The notes under the pieces are model-generated. The model did no database searches, was not told the origin of the DNA, and saw only the letters and a program-made list of their open reading frames with translations. 50,324 bases of DNA from Acholeplasmatales bacterium (GTDB lineage Bacteria; Bacillota_I; Bacilli_A; Acholeplasmatales; Anaeroplasmataceae), in contig JAILPD010000047.1 in NCBI GenBank assembly GCA_024690445.1, positions 1 to 50,324 on the forward strand. The letters run 5' to 3'. The translations under genes and the position numbers were made by a program. This document shows positions 36,001 through 43,674 of the stretch, piece by piece (the stretch's first letter is position 1; each line of letters begins with the position of its first letter).

Positions 36001-36454
36001 AATAGAACAACAGTTCTATTCTGAACTTTATGCTATTAGAGACAATCAAGCAATGATTGTTAAAGATTATGAAGAAACAATAGCTAAATATTCTGAAGAA
36101 TCTATTAGTATTCAAGATGAATTAGTTCATAAATTAAATGAAACTAAGACTAATCTTGATGATGAATTAAAGAAATTCATAAGACAAAAACATGAATATG
36201 TAAAGGAATTACCTGAAAAGATAAAAGAAAAGGAAATTAACCTTACAAAGGATACAAAAGAAATCAATAAGAATATCCAAAAACAAAAGATTCAAGATAG
36301 ACAAGAATACTTCTCTTCAAGAAGTAAATATTTCAAGAGTTTAGCCGAATTACAAGCCAATTATAATGTAAAGCTTAAAACATATAATTCTGAAAGAAAA
36401 CACAAAATTAGAGACCTAAAAAGGCGTAATTTCATTGAATTAAGAAAAATATAG
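33050..36454 (+). CDS. Giant cytoplasmic coiled-coil protein, unknown
   Basis: Not recognised. 1134 residues, almost all charged, Asn/Lys/Glu-rich helix with heptad-like spacing. No signal peptide, membrane helix, Walker A or ABC signature is present, so it is not SMC or RecN. A break in the coiled coil near residues 610-700 holds a more hydrophobic, aromatic-rich segment (TFIALIKELEHSATFL, VFGVIYDYYDDLVESFYNYL) that may be a globular hinge or a membrane-touching patch. Coiled coil resumes to the basic C terminus (HKIRDLKRRNFIELRK). It is a single-gene unit with a good promoter, strong AGGAGG site and terminator, next to ftsZ (convergent). A scaffold or filament role is possible but unsupported. 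Confidence 0.85.
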   Translation: MAFIDDLKTFSNDLLEIIKSYQSDNPNLFTPSMSVTAEKEIKNFVSKSVKAIVSYNNTSEKNIKLFNEFLEIHKAKRDQLHINYENDIKELNLETFGKIKELTDTNSSINAELRKKTTEIELEVSWNKNKNDNNMKLFQTEYENSIARFDYQLDNSKVAYNETVNYFNSDLKTQLDAENSKYKVELSEYNNGTENIIKRYENNIQSESDVLNQYIDKYNNIQTAQKEKRYIETVDLNARIRSLVNEKNQKIVAERIDYSKDQNVNKIEHDMKKRESLLSAQQTSKEFVLNMDKLNSQMINMRDSYQTSKSKIEKELQYELLLKHKEEESDVKNYINDTSKEASKKIKKIQKRFDALKKLERNKTKSELSKIEKEYKRKLANNNLDKNILDVNRNYDLKINNEKENADNKYFQALNNIDENDFDFKAKIHNNNYNISANIIKLENALKTIAIDSKDEKENNNHQIEIQKLSNILKKTNVELETLINIQKKMTEYESLRHNKCIKFLTINNLLEIEKCKTLAEFNTRNYNQNVENAKKILELSKRNIHMQNSKFSSLAELQIEKNNVLAEKKILENNNKINLISLKQDKKIEVIERKLLYDTESLINKLLKDRFSCELNTISKLVTTFIALIKELEHSATFLVDCFFDNIVFRPEYVTLVRDIMTSVFGVIYDYYDDLVESFYNYLNELIENRFAFEKDFKYKSNYEELMVEYNAIFEELYDKKDRLENELTELSIEIDLKNQTIFALKNQINMVKSPYNKSNFGHGIKKSISELRKQQKYNESELIRLLNEQNETNRKLTDLVAEISHVREENEKKENEINLIQYNGSISYYNMKKDFVACVSTIRSASKSKLFTISDGDIDVTTYENQLTNKRIELLNFNRNLFNKLYGIMNRFSFISVSNFEKTDKITDAKYEEDIAKLNEKAENKYSVINEKIEEDNRTHDNSVVEINKRISNTNHYYYLMEKNFANEQSYTSKHSLLLKEKIEQQFYSELYAIRDNQAMIVKDYEETIAKYSEESISIQDELVHKLNETKTNLDDELKKFIRQKHEYVKELPEKIKEKEINLTKDTKEINKNIQKQKIQDRQEYFSSRSKYFKSLAELQANYNVKLKTYNSERKHKIRDLKRRNFIELRKI

Positions 36455-36482
36455 GAGAACAATTAGTTCTCCTTTTTCTTTT
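36453..36482 (+). terminator. Terminator of the coiled-coil gene
   Basis: AGGAGAAC (36453-36460), loop AATTA, GTTCTCCT (36466-36473), followed by TTTTCTTTT. Confidence 0.9.
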
Positions 36483-36483
36483 A

Positions 36484-36514
36484 GCATTAAAAAAGGAGAT
36501 TGAATACAATCTCC
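36484..36514 (-). terminator. ftsZ terminator
   Basis: On the minus strand GGAGATTG, loop TATT, CAATCTCC (36495-36514), followed by TTTTTTAATGC. Confidence 0.88.
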
Positions 36515-36521
36515 CTTAATT

Positions 36522-37817
36522 TTACTTATGTAACCAAGAAGGCATGTTGCCTTGGCTTTGTTGTTTAGGCTCTTCAGCCACAATTCCTTTTTTGCTCAAT
36601 TTCTTTTCTTGTCTTTCACGCTTCTTCTCATCACGTCTCATCTTCTTTTGAGCCTTAGGATCTACTTCTTCAAAGATTTCATCTAATCTTTGAGTATTTT
36701 CTATAGATAAGTTATCATATGAAGATTCTTGTGACTTATCAGTATCGAAGATATCATCTGTCTTATCATCAATCTTAGTAAATGAAATATTTTGATCACT
36801 CATATTTCTGAAGATTGCATCCTTAATATCAATGAAGCCATTAGATTGAGCTCTCATTTCGTATCCTGTAGCTACTACAGTAACAACTAATTCATCATCT
36901 AAGTCAGTATTAATTGCTGTACCGAAAATGATATTAACATCTTTACCAGAATTATTTCTAATTTCATCAATTGCAGCATCAACCTCAGTTAATGATAAAT
37001 TCTGTGAAGCAGAAATATTTACAATAGCGTCAGTTGCACCATCAAGTGTAACTTCAAGTAATGGCGAATGAATGGCATTACGTGCAGCTTCTACCGCTCT
37101 ATTCGGACCCTTAGCAACACCAATACCAATTAGGGCAGTACCCTTATTAGACATAACTGTATGGACATCGGCAAAGTCTATATTAATTAATGAAGGTAAT
37201 TGAATAATTTCGGCGATGCCGCTAACACCTTGACGTAATACATTATCAGCTTCTCTAAATGCTTCAAGAATTGAAGTTCCAGGAGCTACCATTGATAATA
37301 ATCTTTGGTTTGGAACTACGATTAGTGTATCTACATATTCACGCATATTTTCTAAGCCGGCAACGGCATTAGCCATTCTTGTTGGACCTTCAAAGGCAAA
37401 TGGCTTTGTACAAATACCAACAGTTAAACAGTTATGTTCTCTTGCAACCTTAGCGATAATAGGTGCGGCACCAGTACCTGTTCCACCACCCATACCACAA
37501 GTGATAAATACCATTTGAGCATCACCAATCATCTCATGGATATCATCCTCAGATTCAATAGCTGCCTCTCTACCAATTTCAGGGTTAGCGCCAGCACCTA
37601 AACCATGAGTTGTTGTACGACCAATTAATAATTTTCTTTTTGGATCAACTTTACAAATCTTTAAGTCTTGGGCATCTGTATTAACAGCGTAGAATTCAAC
37701 ACCCATTACTTGGTTTTCAATCATGTGATTGATAGCATTTTTTCCTGCTCCACCAACACCAATTACTTTAATTTTTGTCTTGGCAGAATCTAGATCATCT
37801 AAATCATCAAAAATCAT
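36522..37817 (-). CDS. ftsZ: Cell division protein FtsZ
   Basis: Tubulin-like GTPase forming the division ring at mid-cell. The 431 residues start MIFDDLDDLD. The nucleotide site GVGGAGKNA is near 20-28, tubulin signature GGGTGTG at 110-116, and the T7-type loop (NIDFADVHTVM) follows. A charged linker leads to a C-terminal peptide NMPSWLHK that corresponds to the conserved FtsA/SepF/ZapD-binding tail. The ATG at 37817 is chosen over a GTG nine bases upstream because AAGGAG lies 8 bases before it. It has its own promoter and terminator and is separated from any dcw cluster, with ftsA absent from the neighbourhood. Division is therefore FtsZ-based, unlike some wall-less relatives. Confidence 0.97.
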   Translation of the reverse strand: MIFDDLDDLDSAKTKIKVIGVGGAGKNAINHMIENQVMGVEFYAVNTDAQDLKICKVDPKRKLLIGRTTTHGLGAGANPEIGREAAIESEDDIHEMIGDAQMVFITCGMGGGTGTGAAPIIAKVAREHNCLTVGICTKPFAFEGPTRMANAVAGLENMREYVDTLIVVPNQRLLSMVAPGTSILEAFREADNVLRQGVSGIAEIIQLPSLINIDFADVHTVMSNKGTALIGIGVAKGPNRAVEAARNAIHSPLLEVTLDGATDAIVNISASQNLSLTEVDAAIDEIRNNSGKDVNIIFGTAINTDLDDELVVTVVATGYEMRAQSNGFIDIKDAIFRNMSDQNISFTKIDDKTDDIFDTDKSQESSYDNLSIENTQRLDEIFEEVDPKAQKKMRRDEKKRERQEKKLSKKGIVAEEPKQQSQGNMPSWLHK

Positions 37818-37878
37818 ACCAATCACTCCTTTTCGTTAAAATATATAAAGTAAAACATTACTTTATTCACACTAATTC

Positions 37879-37907
37879 AGTATATTAATTTTAACCTAAT
37901 TTCTCAA
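37879..37907 (-). promoter_or_regulatory. ftsZ promoter
   Basis: TTGAGA (37902-37907), 17-bp spacer, TATACT (37879-37884), minus strand. Leader about 55 nt. Confidence 0.65.
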
Positions 37908-37995
37908 ACATTTCAATAAAGCGCTTGTATATTTGTTTCGATTTTATTTTTTCATTAATTTCATAAAAAAATTTTATAGTTTTTGATTAATCAAT

Positions 37996-38033
37996 AAAAA
38001 AACCTTTAGAATTGGCTATTCCCATTCTAAAGG
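37996..38033 (-). terminator. Terminator of the mutS-to-CNNM operon
   Basis: On the minus strand CCTTTAGAAT, 11-nt loop, ATTCTAAAGG (38003-38033) followed by TTTTTTT. Confidence 0.9.
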
Positions 38034-38044
38034 CCATTTTACAA

Positions 38045-39430
38045 TTATTTTTCTTCTTCCATCTGCTTCTTATGAGTTTCGATTTCCTCATCTGTAGCGT
38101 CTCTTATAACAACTTTCACAGTCTCAATTCTTCTATTTTTAACCTTATCAATTGTAAATGTTATATTCTTTGCAAAATCCTCATATTCCTCTTCTTCATT
38201 TTGCTTAGTATAGATAGCTATATAATCAAATGAAAAGCCAGGTTCTGGGATACTTTCGCATTTAGCAAACATCCATCCTGAAAGCTTTGATGGAACATCA
38301 TCCGGAGTATCGCCTACTCCAAGCTTATCAAATAAATCATCAACGAACCATTCACCATCAACAATATAAGTTCCATCCTCTTCTTCTAAGAAGACTAAAT
38401 CATTGTTACCTGGAATATCATGCTCATCGTAGATTTCACCAACAATCTCTTCAATCGCATCCTCAAGTGTAACAAGACCTAATACGTCTCCATATTCACC
38501 AGATACGATTGCGATATGAGTCTTTGCCTTTTGTAATTCTTCAATTAAGGCATCAACCTTCATTGAACCAGCCACGAATTTAGCAGGTCTAATAATTCTT
38601 CTCCAACTCATCTTAGGATTTTTTATTAATGCTGGGAAGAAGTCTCTTTCATATAATATACCAATAATATGGTCTTTATCAGTTTTATAAACAGGAATTC
38701 TTGAATATGGATTATCAATCATAAATGTTTTAACTTCTTCTAATGTTGATTCATAATTAATGGCATCCATCTGAATTCTTGGAATCATAATATCCGAAAC
38801 AGAACGGTCATTTAAATCAAATACATTTCTAATAGCTTCAGCCTCATCATGCTCAATTTCACCTTGATCTTCCATTTGATCAATTAAAACACCAAGCTCA
38901 TCCTCATCCATAGCCTCTGTCTCTGTTTGTTTTCTAGTAAACAACTTTTGGATTCCCATAAAGAAATATACAAGTGGTGTTAATATTAACATAACAATAT
39001 ATACAGGCCAAGCCACCTTAACGGCTATAGATTCTGCACATTGCTTTGCTATTACCTTAGGTAATATTTCACCAAAAATCAAAATAGTAATTGTAACTAC
39101 GGCAGTAGATACAATAGACATAATAGTCTCATTTTGAATTAAATATCCAAAGAATAATACAGCAATTGTTGATAAGGCAACATTTACAATGTTGTTACCT
39201 ATTAATAATGTTATTAATGTCTTGTCAAAATTAGTAGCTAATTGTAAAGCCTTCTTAGCTCCTTTTTTTCTTTCTTCAATTAATAATCTTAGCTTAGCAT
39301 CTGTTGTTGAAGAAAAGGCAGTCTCACTCATTGAGAAAAATGCCGAAAAGATGACAAGCACTACCATTACCGCTATTAAAATTCCACCAGTTACCCCTAT
39401 CGAAAGAGGTACAATCGATTGTACGTCCAA
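38045..39430 (-). CDS. CNNM/CBS-domain membrane protein (CorC/HlyC family)
   Basis: 461 residues: an N-terminal CNNM (DUF21) domain with about four membrane helices and the signature SMSETAFSS, a central pair of CBS domains (IMIPRIQMDAINYE, IVSGEYGDVLGLVTLEDAIEEIVGEI), and a C-terminal CorC/HlyC domain. Members are linked to magnesium or cobalt efflux and were once called hemolysins; the ion here is not determined. The start is a TTG (39428-39430), supported by AGGAGT 8 bases upstream and the lack of any ATG before residue 22. It is last in the long operon, 21 bp after efp. Confidence 0.92.
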   Translation of the reverse strand: MDVQSIVPLSIGVTGGILIAVMVVLVIFSAFFSMSETAFSSTTDAKLRLLIEERKKGAKKALQLATNFDKTLITLLIGNNIVNVALSTIAVLFFGYLIQNETIMSIVSTAVVTITILIFGEILPKVIAKQCAESIAVKVAWPVYIVMLILTPLVYFFMGIQKLFTRKQTETEAMDEDELGVLIDQMEDQGEIEHDEAEAIRNVFDLNDRSVSDIMIPRIQMDAINYESTLEEVKTFMIDNPYSRIPVYKTDKDHIIGILYERDFFPALIKNPKMSWRRIIRPAKFVAGSMKVDALIEELQKAKTHIAIVSGEYGDVLGLVTLEDAIEEIVGEIYDEHDIPGNNDLVFLEEEDGTYIVDGEWFVDDLFDKLGVGDTPDDVPSKLSGWMFAKCESIPEPGFSFDYIAIYTKQNEEEEYEDFAKNITFTIDKVKNRRIETVKVVIRDATDEEIETHKKQMEEEK

Positions 39431-39451
39431 TTCTCTACACTCCTATTTTAT

Positions 39452-40012
39452 TTAAGCTCTACTTGAATATTTACCATCAATTGTTGAAATGATGATCTCT
39501 TCACCATTTTCAATAAATAAAGGCACCTTTACAACTAGGCCAGTTTCTAATTTGGCATCCTTCATTGCTCCACCTGATTTTGTATCACCCTTAATTGCAG
39601 GCTCACATTCTACAATTTGAAGTGTTACCTTATCAGGTAAGATAATACCAATTATTTCATCATTGTATTTTTCAATTTCAATGATTTGATTTTCTCTTAA
39701 AAATTTACGTTCTTCACTAACTAGATTATATGGGATTTCAGTTTGCTCATAAGTTTCAGTATCCATAAAGCATAATGCATCACCAGTATCATATAGATAT
39801 TGACTCTTAAATTTAACAATGTCTGCTAAAGTAACTCTTTCTGCATTTTGGAAAGTAATATCTACGATAGCTCCAGTTCTAAGATTTCTAAGCTTAGTTC
39901 TAACAAAGGCTGCTCCTTTGCCAGGCTTAACATGCATAAATTCTAAAATCTTATATAAGTTTCCTTCATATAGAATTGTCATTCCATTTTTAAAATCATT
40001 ACTTGAAACCAT
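39452..40012 (-). CDS. efp: Elongation factor P
   Basis: Relieves ribosome stalling at consecutive prolines. The 186 residues show the three beta-barrel domains; the loop that enters the peptidyl centre reads KPGKGAAF, with Lys32 as the potentially modified residue, the Bacillota position. AGGGGAG precedes the ATG. A consensus promoter at 40046-40074 inside the end of aroQ suggests extra expression for efp and the following membrane gene. Confidence 0.97.
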   Translation of the reverse strand: MVSSNDFKNGMTILYEGNLYKILEFMHVKPGKGAAFVRTKLRNLRTGAIVDITFQNAERVTLADIVKFKSQYLYDTGDALCFMDTETYEQTEIPYNLVSEERKFLRENQIIEIEKYNDEIIGIILPDKVTLQIVECEPAIKGDTKSGGAMKDAKLETGLVVKVPLFIENGEEIIISTIDGKYSSRA

Positions 40013-40045
40013 TGTTTTCTCCCCTTAAATCAAATTATGTAAAGT

Positions 40046-40074
40046 ATTATATCAAATTTATATTATTTTTTCAA
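40046..40074 (-). promoter_or_regulatory. Internal promoter for efp
   Basis: TTGAAA (40069-40074), 17-bp spacer, TATAAT (40046-40051) on the minus strand, partly inside the aroQ stop region. Leader about 27 nt. Confidence 0.7.
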
Positions 40075-40485
40075 ATAATCTATCGCGTCTAAATAGCTGC
40101 CTTCCTTTTTACCTGAGAAAGTTTTAGTACATACGCTTCTTACAAAATTTATTCTTCTGAAGTCTTCTCTATCATCTACATTAGATAAATGAACTTCAAT
40201 CTTTTCTCCATTAAACATCTCTAAAGCATCATGAATAGCAACTGATGTATGAGTATAAGCACCTGGATTAATGATAATTGCATCTAATGAATTTAAGACT
40301 GCGTCTTGAATCTTAGTTACAATATCTCCCTCACTATTAGATTGAAAAAATTCTAAATTCATATCAGCGCTCTTATTCTCAATCATTAAATCATTTATTT
40401 CATCTAATGTTAAAGAACCATAATGCTCCTTAGGCCTTTTACCTAGCATGTTTAAATTTGGACCATTAATTACTAATATATTCAT
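40063..40485 (-). CDS. aroQ: Type II 3-dehydroquinate dehydratase
   Basis: Third step of the shikimate pathway. The 140 residues fit the dodecameric type II family: INGPNLNMLGKR at the start, the catalytic tyrosine loop (KEHYGS), FQSNSEGDIVTKIQ, INPGAYTHTSVAIHDAL and EVHLSN. It follows aroK by one base with GGAG as ribosome site. Together with AroK it indicates a shikimate route, though the other genes are not here. Confidence 0.96.
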   Translation of the reverse strand: MNILVINGPNLNMLGKRPKEHYGSLTLDEINDLMIENKSADMNLEFFQSNSEGDIVTKIQDAVLNSLDAIIINPGAYTHTSVAIHDALEMFNGEKIEVHLSNVDDREDFRRINFVRSVCTKTFSGKKEGSYLDAIDYLKK

Positions 40486-40486
40486 A

Positions 40487-40966
40487 TTATTTTAGCTCCT
40501 TTAATAAATTAGCTAATGCTTCATCAATATCGACATTTAAAACTTCAATATCCTTAAAATAGTCATATAAATCTTTTCTTTCTTCAAAGATTTCAGCTAT
40601 TGTTCTAGTTTGAAGTAAAGGTCTTACGATATCAGACTCATCACATCTTTTTTGTAAAATATCACAAGGTACTCTTAAATAGATACATTTCCCATCCATT
40701 AGACTCTTATTAGTCTTATCCTTAATTACACCACCGCCAGTTGCGATAATTACATTATCCATCTTTTGGAAATCTTTTAAAGTATTCTTCTCATATGCTC
40801 TAAACCAAGCCTCACCATAATCATGGAATATTTCTTCTATAGTCTTTTGAGTAGTCTCTTCAATATATAAATCCATATCGATGAATTCATATCCTAATTC
40901 TTTTGCTAATCTTTTACCTAGGGTAGATTTACCCGAACCCATCATACCAATTAAATAAAGTCTCAT
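40487..40966 (-). CDS. aroK: Shikimate kinase
   Basis: Phosphorylates shikimate with ATP. The 159 residues carry Walker A GMMGSGKST (7-15), the shikimate-binding DMD motif FIDMDLYIE, and ATGGGVI. The chosen ATG overlaps the miaA stop (ATGA), with GGAG 7 bases upstream; a TTG start 12 bases earlier is less likely. Coupled to aroQ downstream. Confidence 0.95.
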   Translation of the reverse strand: MRLYLIGMMGSGKSTLGKRLAKELGYEFIDMDLYIEETTQKTIEEIFHDYGEAWFRAYEKNTLKDFQKMDNVIIATGGGVIKDKTNKSLMDGKCIYLRVPCDILQKRCDESDIVRPLLQTRTIAEIFEERKDLYDYFKDIEVLNVDIDEALANLLKELK

Positions 40967-41853
40967 TTTAATCTCCAATCATCTATGTCTTTTATTATAT
41001 CATTTATAGTCTCATCTATATTATCCAGGTTGACAGTATAAAAATGTGACTTCATTTGATTTTTAAACCAAGTTTCCTGTCTTTTAGCTAAATGCCTTGT
41101 GTTTAGCTTAATTGTCTCTTTTACATCATCTAATGTCTTTTCTCCATTAAAATAAGGAATGAATTCTTGATATCCTATAGCGTGAGGATAAATACCTTTA
41201 TCATATAAATCCTTAACTTCCTTTTCTAGGCCATCATCAAACATTTGATCAACTCTCTTATTAATTCTTTCATATAAAATATCTCTAGGCAGAGATAAAT
41301 AACAAATGAAATAATCATAAATAGGCTCATCCTTATGATTAAAACTATGGATAGAATCTCCAGTATCCTCTTTAACCTCTAAAGCTCTTAATACTCTTTT
41401 TCTATTATTTGGATGAAGCTTTGTTCTATCAATGTTTGGATCTTTTTTTAATAATAAATCAAATAATTCCTCATTTGATAAATTTTCATATTTATCACCA
41501 AATGATAAATCTCTACCCTTTGCCATAAATTCATAATTGAATATAGCGCTTTTAATATATAATCCAGTACCACCAGCAATAATAGATAATTCATTATTAT
41601 CAATTATCTTTCTAGCTTCTCTTTGAAAATCAGCAGTGCTATATTCCTCACCAGGATTTCTAACATCAATTAAATGATGAATAACGCCATCCATTTCTTC
41701 TTTAGTTGGCTTAGCACTTCCTATATCAAGCCCTCTATAGACAGCCACAGAATCACCACTAATAACATCAACATTATAATGCTTGGCAATCATTATTGAG
41801 ATTTTGGTTTTTCCTACAGCTGTAGGTCCTAATATAGCAATTACCTTCTTCAT
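40963..41853 (-). CDS. miaA: tRNA dimethylallyltransferase
   Basis: Adds the isopentenyl group to A37 of tRNAs; the product is then methylthiolated by MiaB (13348-14796). The 296 residues show the P-loop GPTAVGKTK (8-16), SGDSVAVYRGLDIGSAKPT, IAGGTGLYI and the C-terminal RQETWFKNQ. The ATG overlaps the mutL stop by one base (TAATG) with no clear ribosome site, so translation is probably coupled. TGA is its stop, which is evidence for the standard code. Confidence 0.96.
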   Translation of the reverse strand: MKKVIAILGPTAVGKTKISIMIAKHYNVDVISGDSVAVYRGLDIGSAKPTKEEMDGVIHHLIDVRNPGEEYSTADFQREARKIIDNNELSIIAGGTGLYIKSAIFNYEFMAKGRDLSFGDKYENLSNEELFDLLLKKDPNIDRTKLHPNNRKRVLRALEVKEDTGDSIHSFNHKDEPIYDYFICYLSLPRDILYERINKRVDQMFDDGLEKEVKDLYDKGIYPHAIGYQEFIPYFNGEKTLDDVKETIKLNTRHLAKRQETWFKNQMKSHFYTVNLDNIDETINDIIKDIDDWRLK

Positions 41854-43673
41854 TATTTAGATTGAATCCTCTCAAACATTTTTTCTAATTCTTCAGTAGA
41901 TAGCTTAATAATTGTAGGCCTTCCATGTGGACATGTGAATGGATTATTACATTTATTTAATCTTTCTATCAATGAATCTATTTCAATTCTAGATAAGGCA
42001 TGATTAGCCTTAATAGATGCCTTACATGCTACCATTTTAGAAATAGCTTCTCTAAAATAAGCAACATTAACCTTATTATTTTCAATCATTTTAGCAATGA
42101 CATCATATGCGATTGCTTCAAAATTATCAAATTTAGCCCAAAGAGGAACTGTTCTAATAACAAAATCAGTATCACCTATTTGTTCTAAACTAAAACCAAT
42201 ATCATTAAAATCACTTAAATGTTCCTCAACATATAAGGCTTCCTTTTTAGAAATAGATAAGGAAATTGGAATTAATAAATCAGTCTTAGGCTGATTATCA
42301 TTACCTAATAATTCATAATAATATTCAAAATTAATTCTTTCAGCCGCTGCGTGCTGATCCATTAAATATAAGCCATCACTATTTTGAAATATTAAATATG
42401 TACCAAAAGCTTGTCCTACATATTCCATATATGGAAGCTTCTTTTTATTTTCTATTTTCTTTTCTTCAATAGGCTTTATCTCTTCATTTGGTTCTTTTTT
42501 AATTACTTCATCTTTTTCTTCAATATATTCATCCTTTTTAACATCTAAATTAAAAATAGATTTCTTTTCATCTACATATTCATTTTTTGCATCTTTATTA
42601 TATGTAGGTTCTTCATTTAATACTGAATCAAAAATTGTAGTTTTCTCATATGATTTTTGTTTACTAATCTCTCTTGTTGGGATTAGCGTTTCACCCTTTA
42701 AGCATTCTTGAATTTTCTTCTTTAATAAAGCACAAATTTCAGCCTCATTAGCAAGCTTAATCTCAAGCTTATTAGGATGACAATTACAATCTACTAATAA
42801 TGGATCAATATCAAAATATAGAATTGTAATTGGATTCTTACCAATAGGTAGGAATGTATCATATGCATCAACTGTAGTATTTGTAATAGCATAATTCTTT
42901 ACAAATCTACCATTAATTACTAATGTTATTTCCAATTTATTAGATCTATAAAATTGAGGCTTTAATAGCACTAAATGCGCTCTATATCCATCAGATATAT
43001 ATGATGTTTCTAATACAGATTTAGCAGCGTCTAAACCATAAACCTCACCAACCAAATTTGTTATTTTATTAGATCCAGATGTTTGAAATTGAAGCTTATC
43101 GTCATTAAAAACAGTAAATCTAATATCAGGATGTGCCATCGCAATCCTTTCAACAAAGAATAAGATAGAGGCAAGTTCACTCTTTTCACTCTTCATATAT
43201 TTAAGTCTTGCAGGAGTATTTATAAATAGATTCTTTACAGTAATTTGAGTCCCCTTATTAGATGGTGTTATAGAAGCTTCCTTTCTAATACCACCTTTAT
43301 AAAGACATCTATACCCTTCTATGCCATCTTCTGATGAGATAATCTCCATCTCAGATACAGCTGCTATAGAGGCGATAGCTTCCCCTCTAAAGCCTAGTGT
43401 CATGATTCTAAATAAATCATATTCAGTTTTTATTTTAGATGTTGCATGTGGCACAAATGCCATTTCAACATCATCCTTATCCATACCATCGCCATCATCA
43501 ATTATTCTAATGAATTCTAATCCACCACTTTTTAATTGAATCTTAATTGTTTTAGAATTTGCATCAATTGAGTTTTCTACTAATTCCTTAACAACACTTG
43601 ATGGTCTTTCAACAACCTCACCAGCCGCTATTTTATTTGCTAGCTCAGGAGACATTTTTAATATCTTACCCAT
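41853..43673 (-). CDS. mutL: DNA mismatch repair protein MutL with endonuclease motif
   Basis: Acts after MutS to nick the strand to be repaired. The 606 residues show the GHKL ATPase (KELVENSIDA, IDDGDGMD, GFRGEA, NKGTQITVKNLF), a charged low-complexity linker at about 335-410 (rich in Lys/Glu), and a C-terminal dimerisation domain. That domain has the nuclease motif DQHAAAERINFE from residue 439 and CPHGRP near the end. Presence of the DQHA(X)2E(X)4E motif means a self-nicking MutL with no need for MutH. The ATG at 43673 lies two bases after the mutS stop region, with AAGGAG upstream. Confidence 0.96.
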   Translation of the reverse strand: MGKILKMSPELANKIAAGEVVERPSSVVKELVENSIDANSKTIKIQLKSGGLEFIRIIDDGDGMDKDDVEMAFVPHATSKIKTEYDLFRIMTLGFRGEAIASIAAVSEMEIISSEDGIEGYRCLYKGGIRKEASITPSNKGTQITVKNLFINTPARLKYMKSEKSELASILFFVERIAMAHPDIRFTVFNDDKLQFQTSGSNKITNLVGEVYGLDAAKSVLETSYISDGYRAHLVLLKPQFYRSNKLEITLVINGRFVKNYAITNTTVDAYDTFLPIGKNPITILYFDIDPLLVDCNCHPNKLEIKLANEAEICALLKKKIQECLKGETLIPTREISKQKSYEKTTIFDSVLNEEPTYNKDAKNEYVDEKKSIFNLDVKKDEYIEEKDEVIKKEPNEEIKPIEEKKIENKKKLPYMEYVGQAFGTYLIFQNSDGLYLMDQHAAAERINFEYYYELLGNDNQPKTDLLIPISLSISKKEALYVEEHLSDFNDIGFSLEQIGDTDFVIRTVPLWAKFDNFEAIAYDVIAKMIENNKVNVAYFREAISKMVACKASIKANHALSRIEIDSLIERLNKCNNPFTCPHGRPTIIKLSTEELEKMFERIQSK

Positions 43674-43674
43674 A

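Noticed and set aside
40963..41853. Use of TGA as tryptophan (Mycoplasma code)
   Set aside because: All tryptophans seen in conserved positions are TGG, no gene contains in-frame TGA, and miaA, nadE and ruvB end at TGA in ATGA overlaps at the proper protein length.
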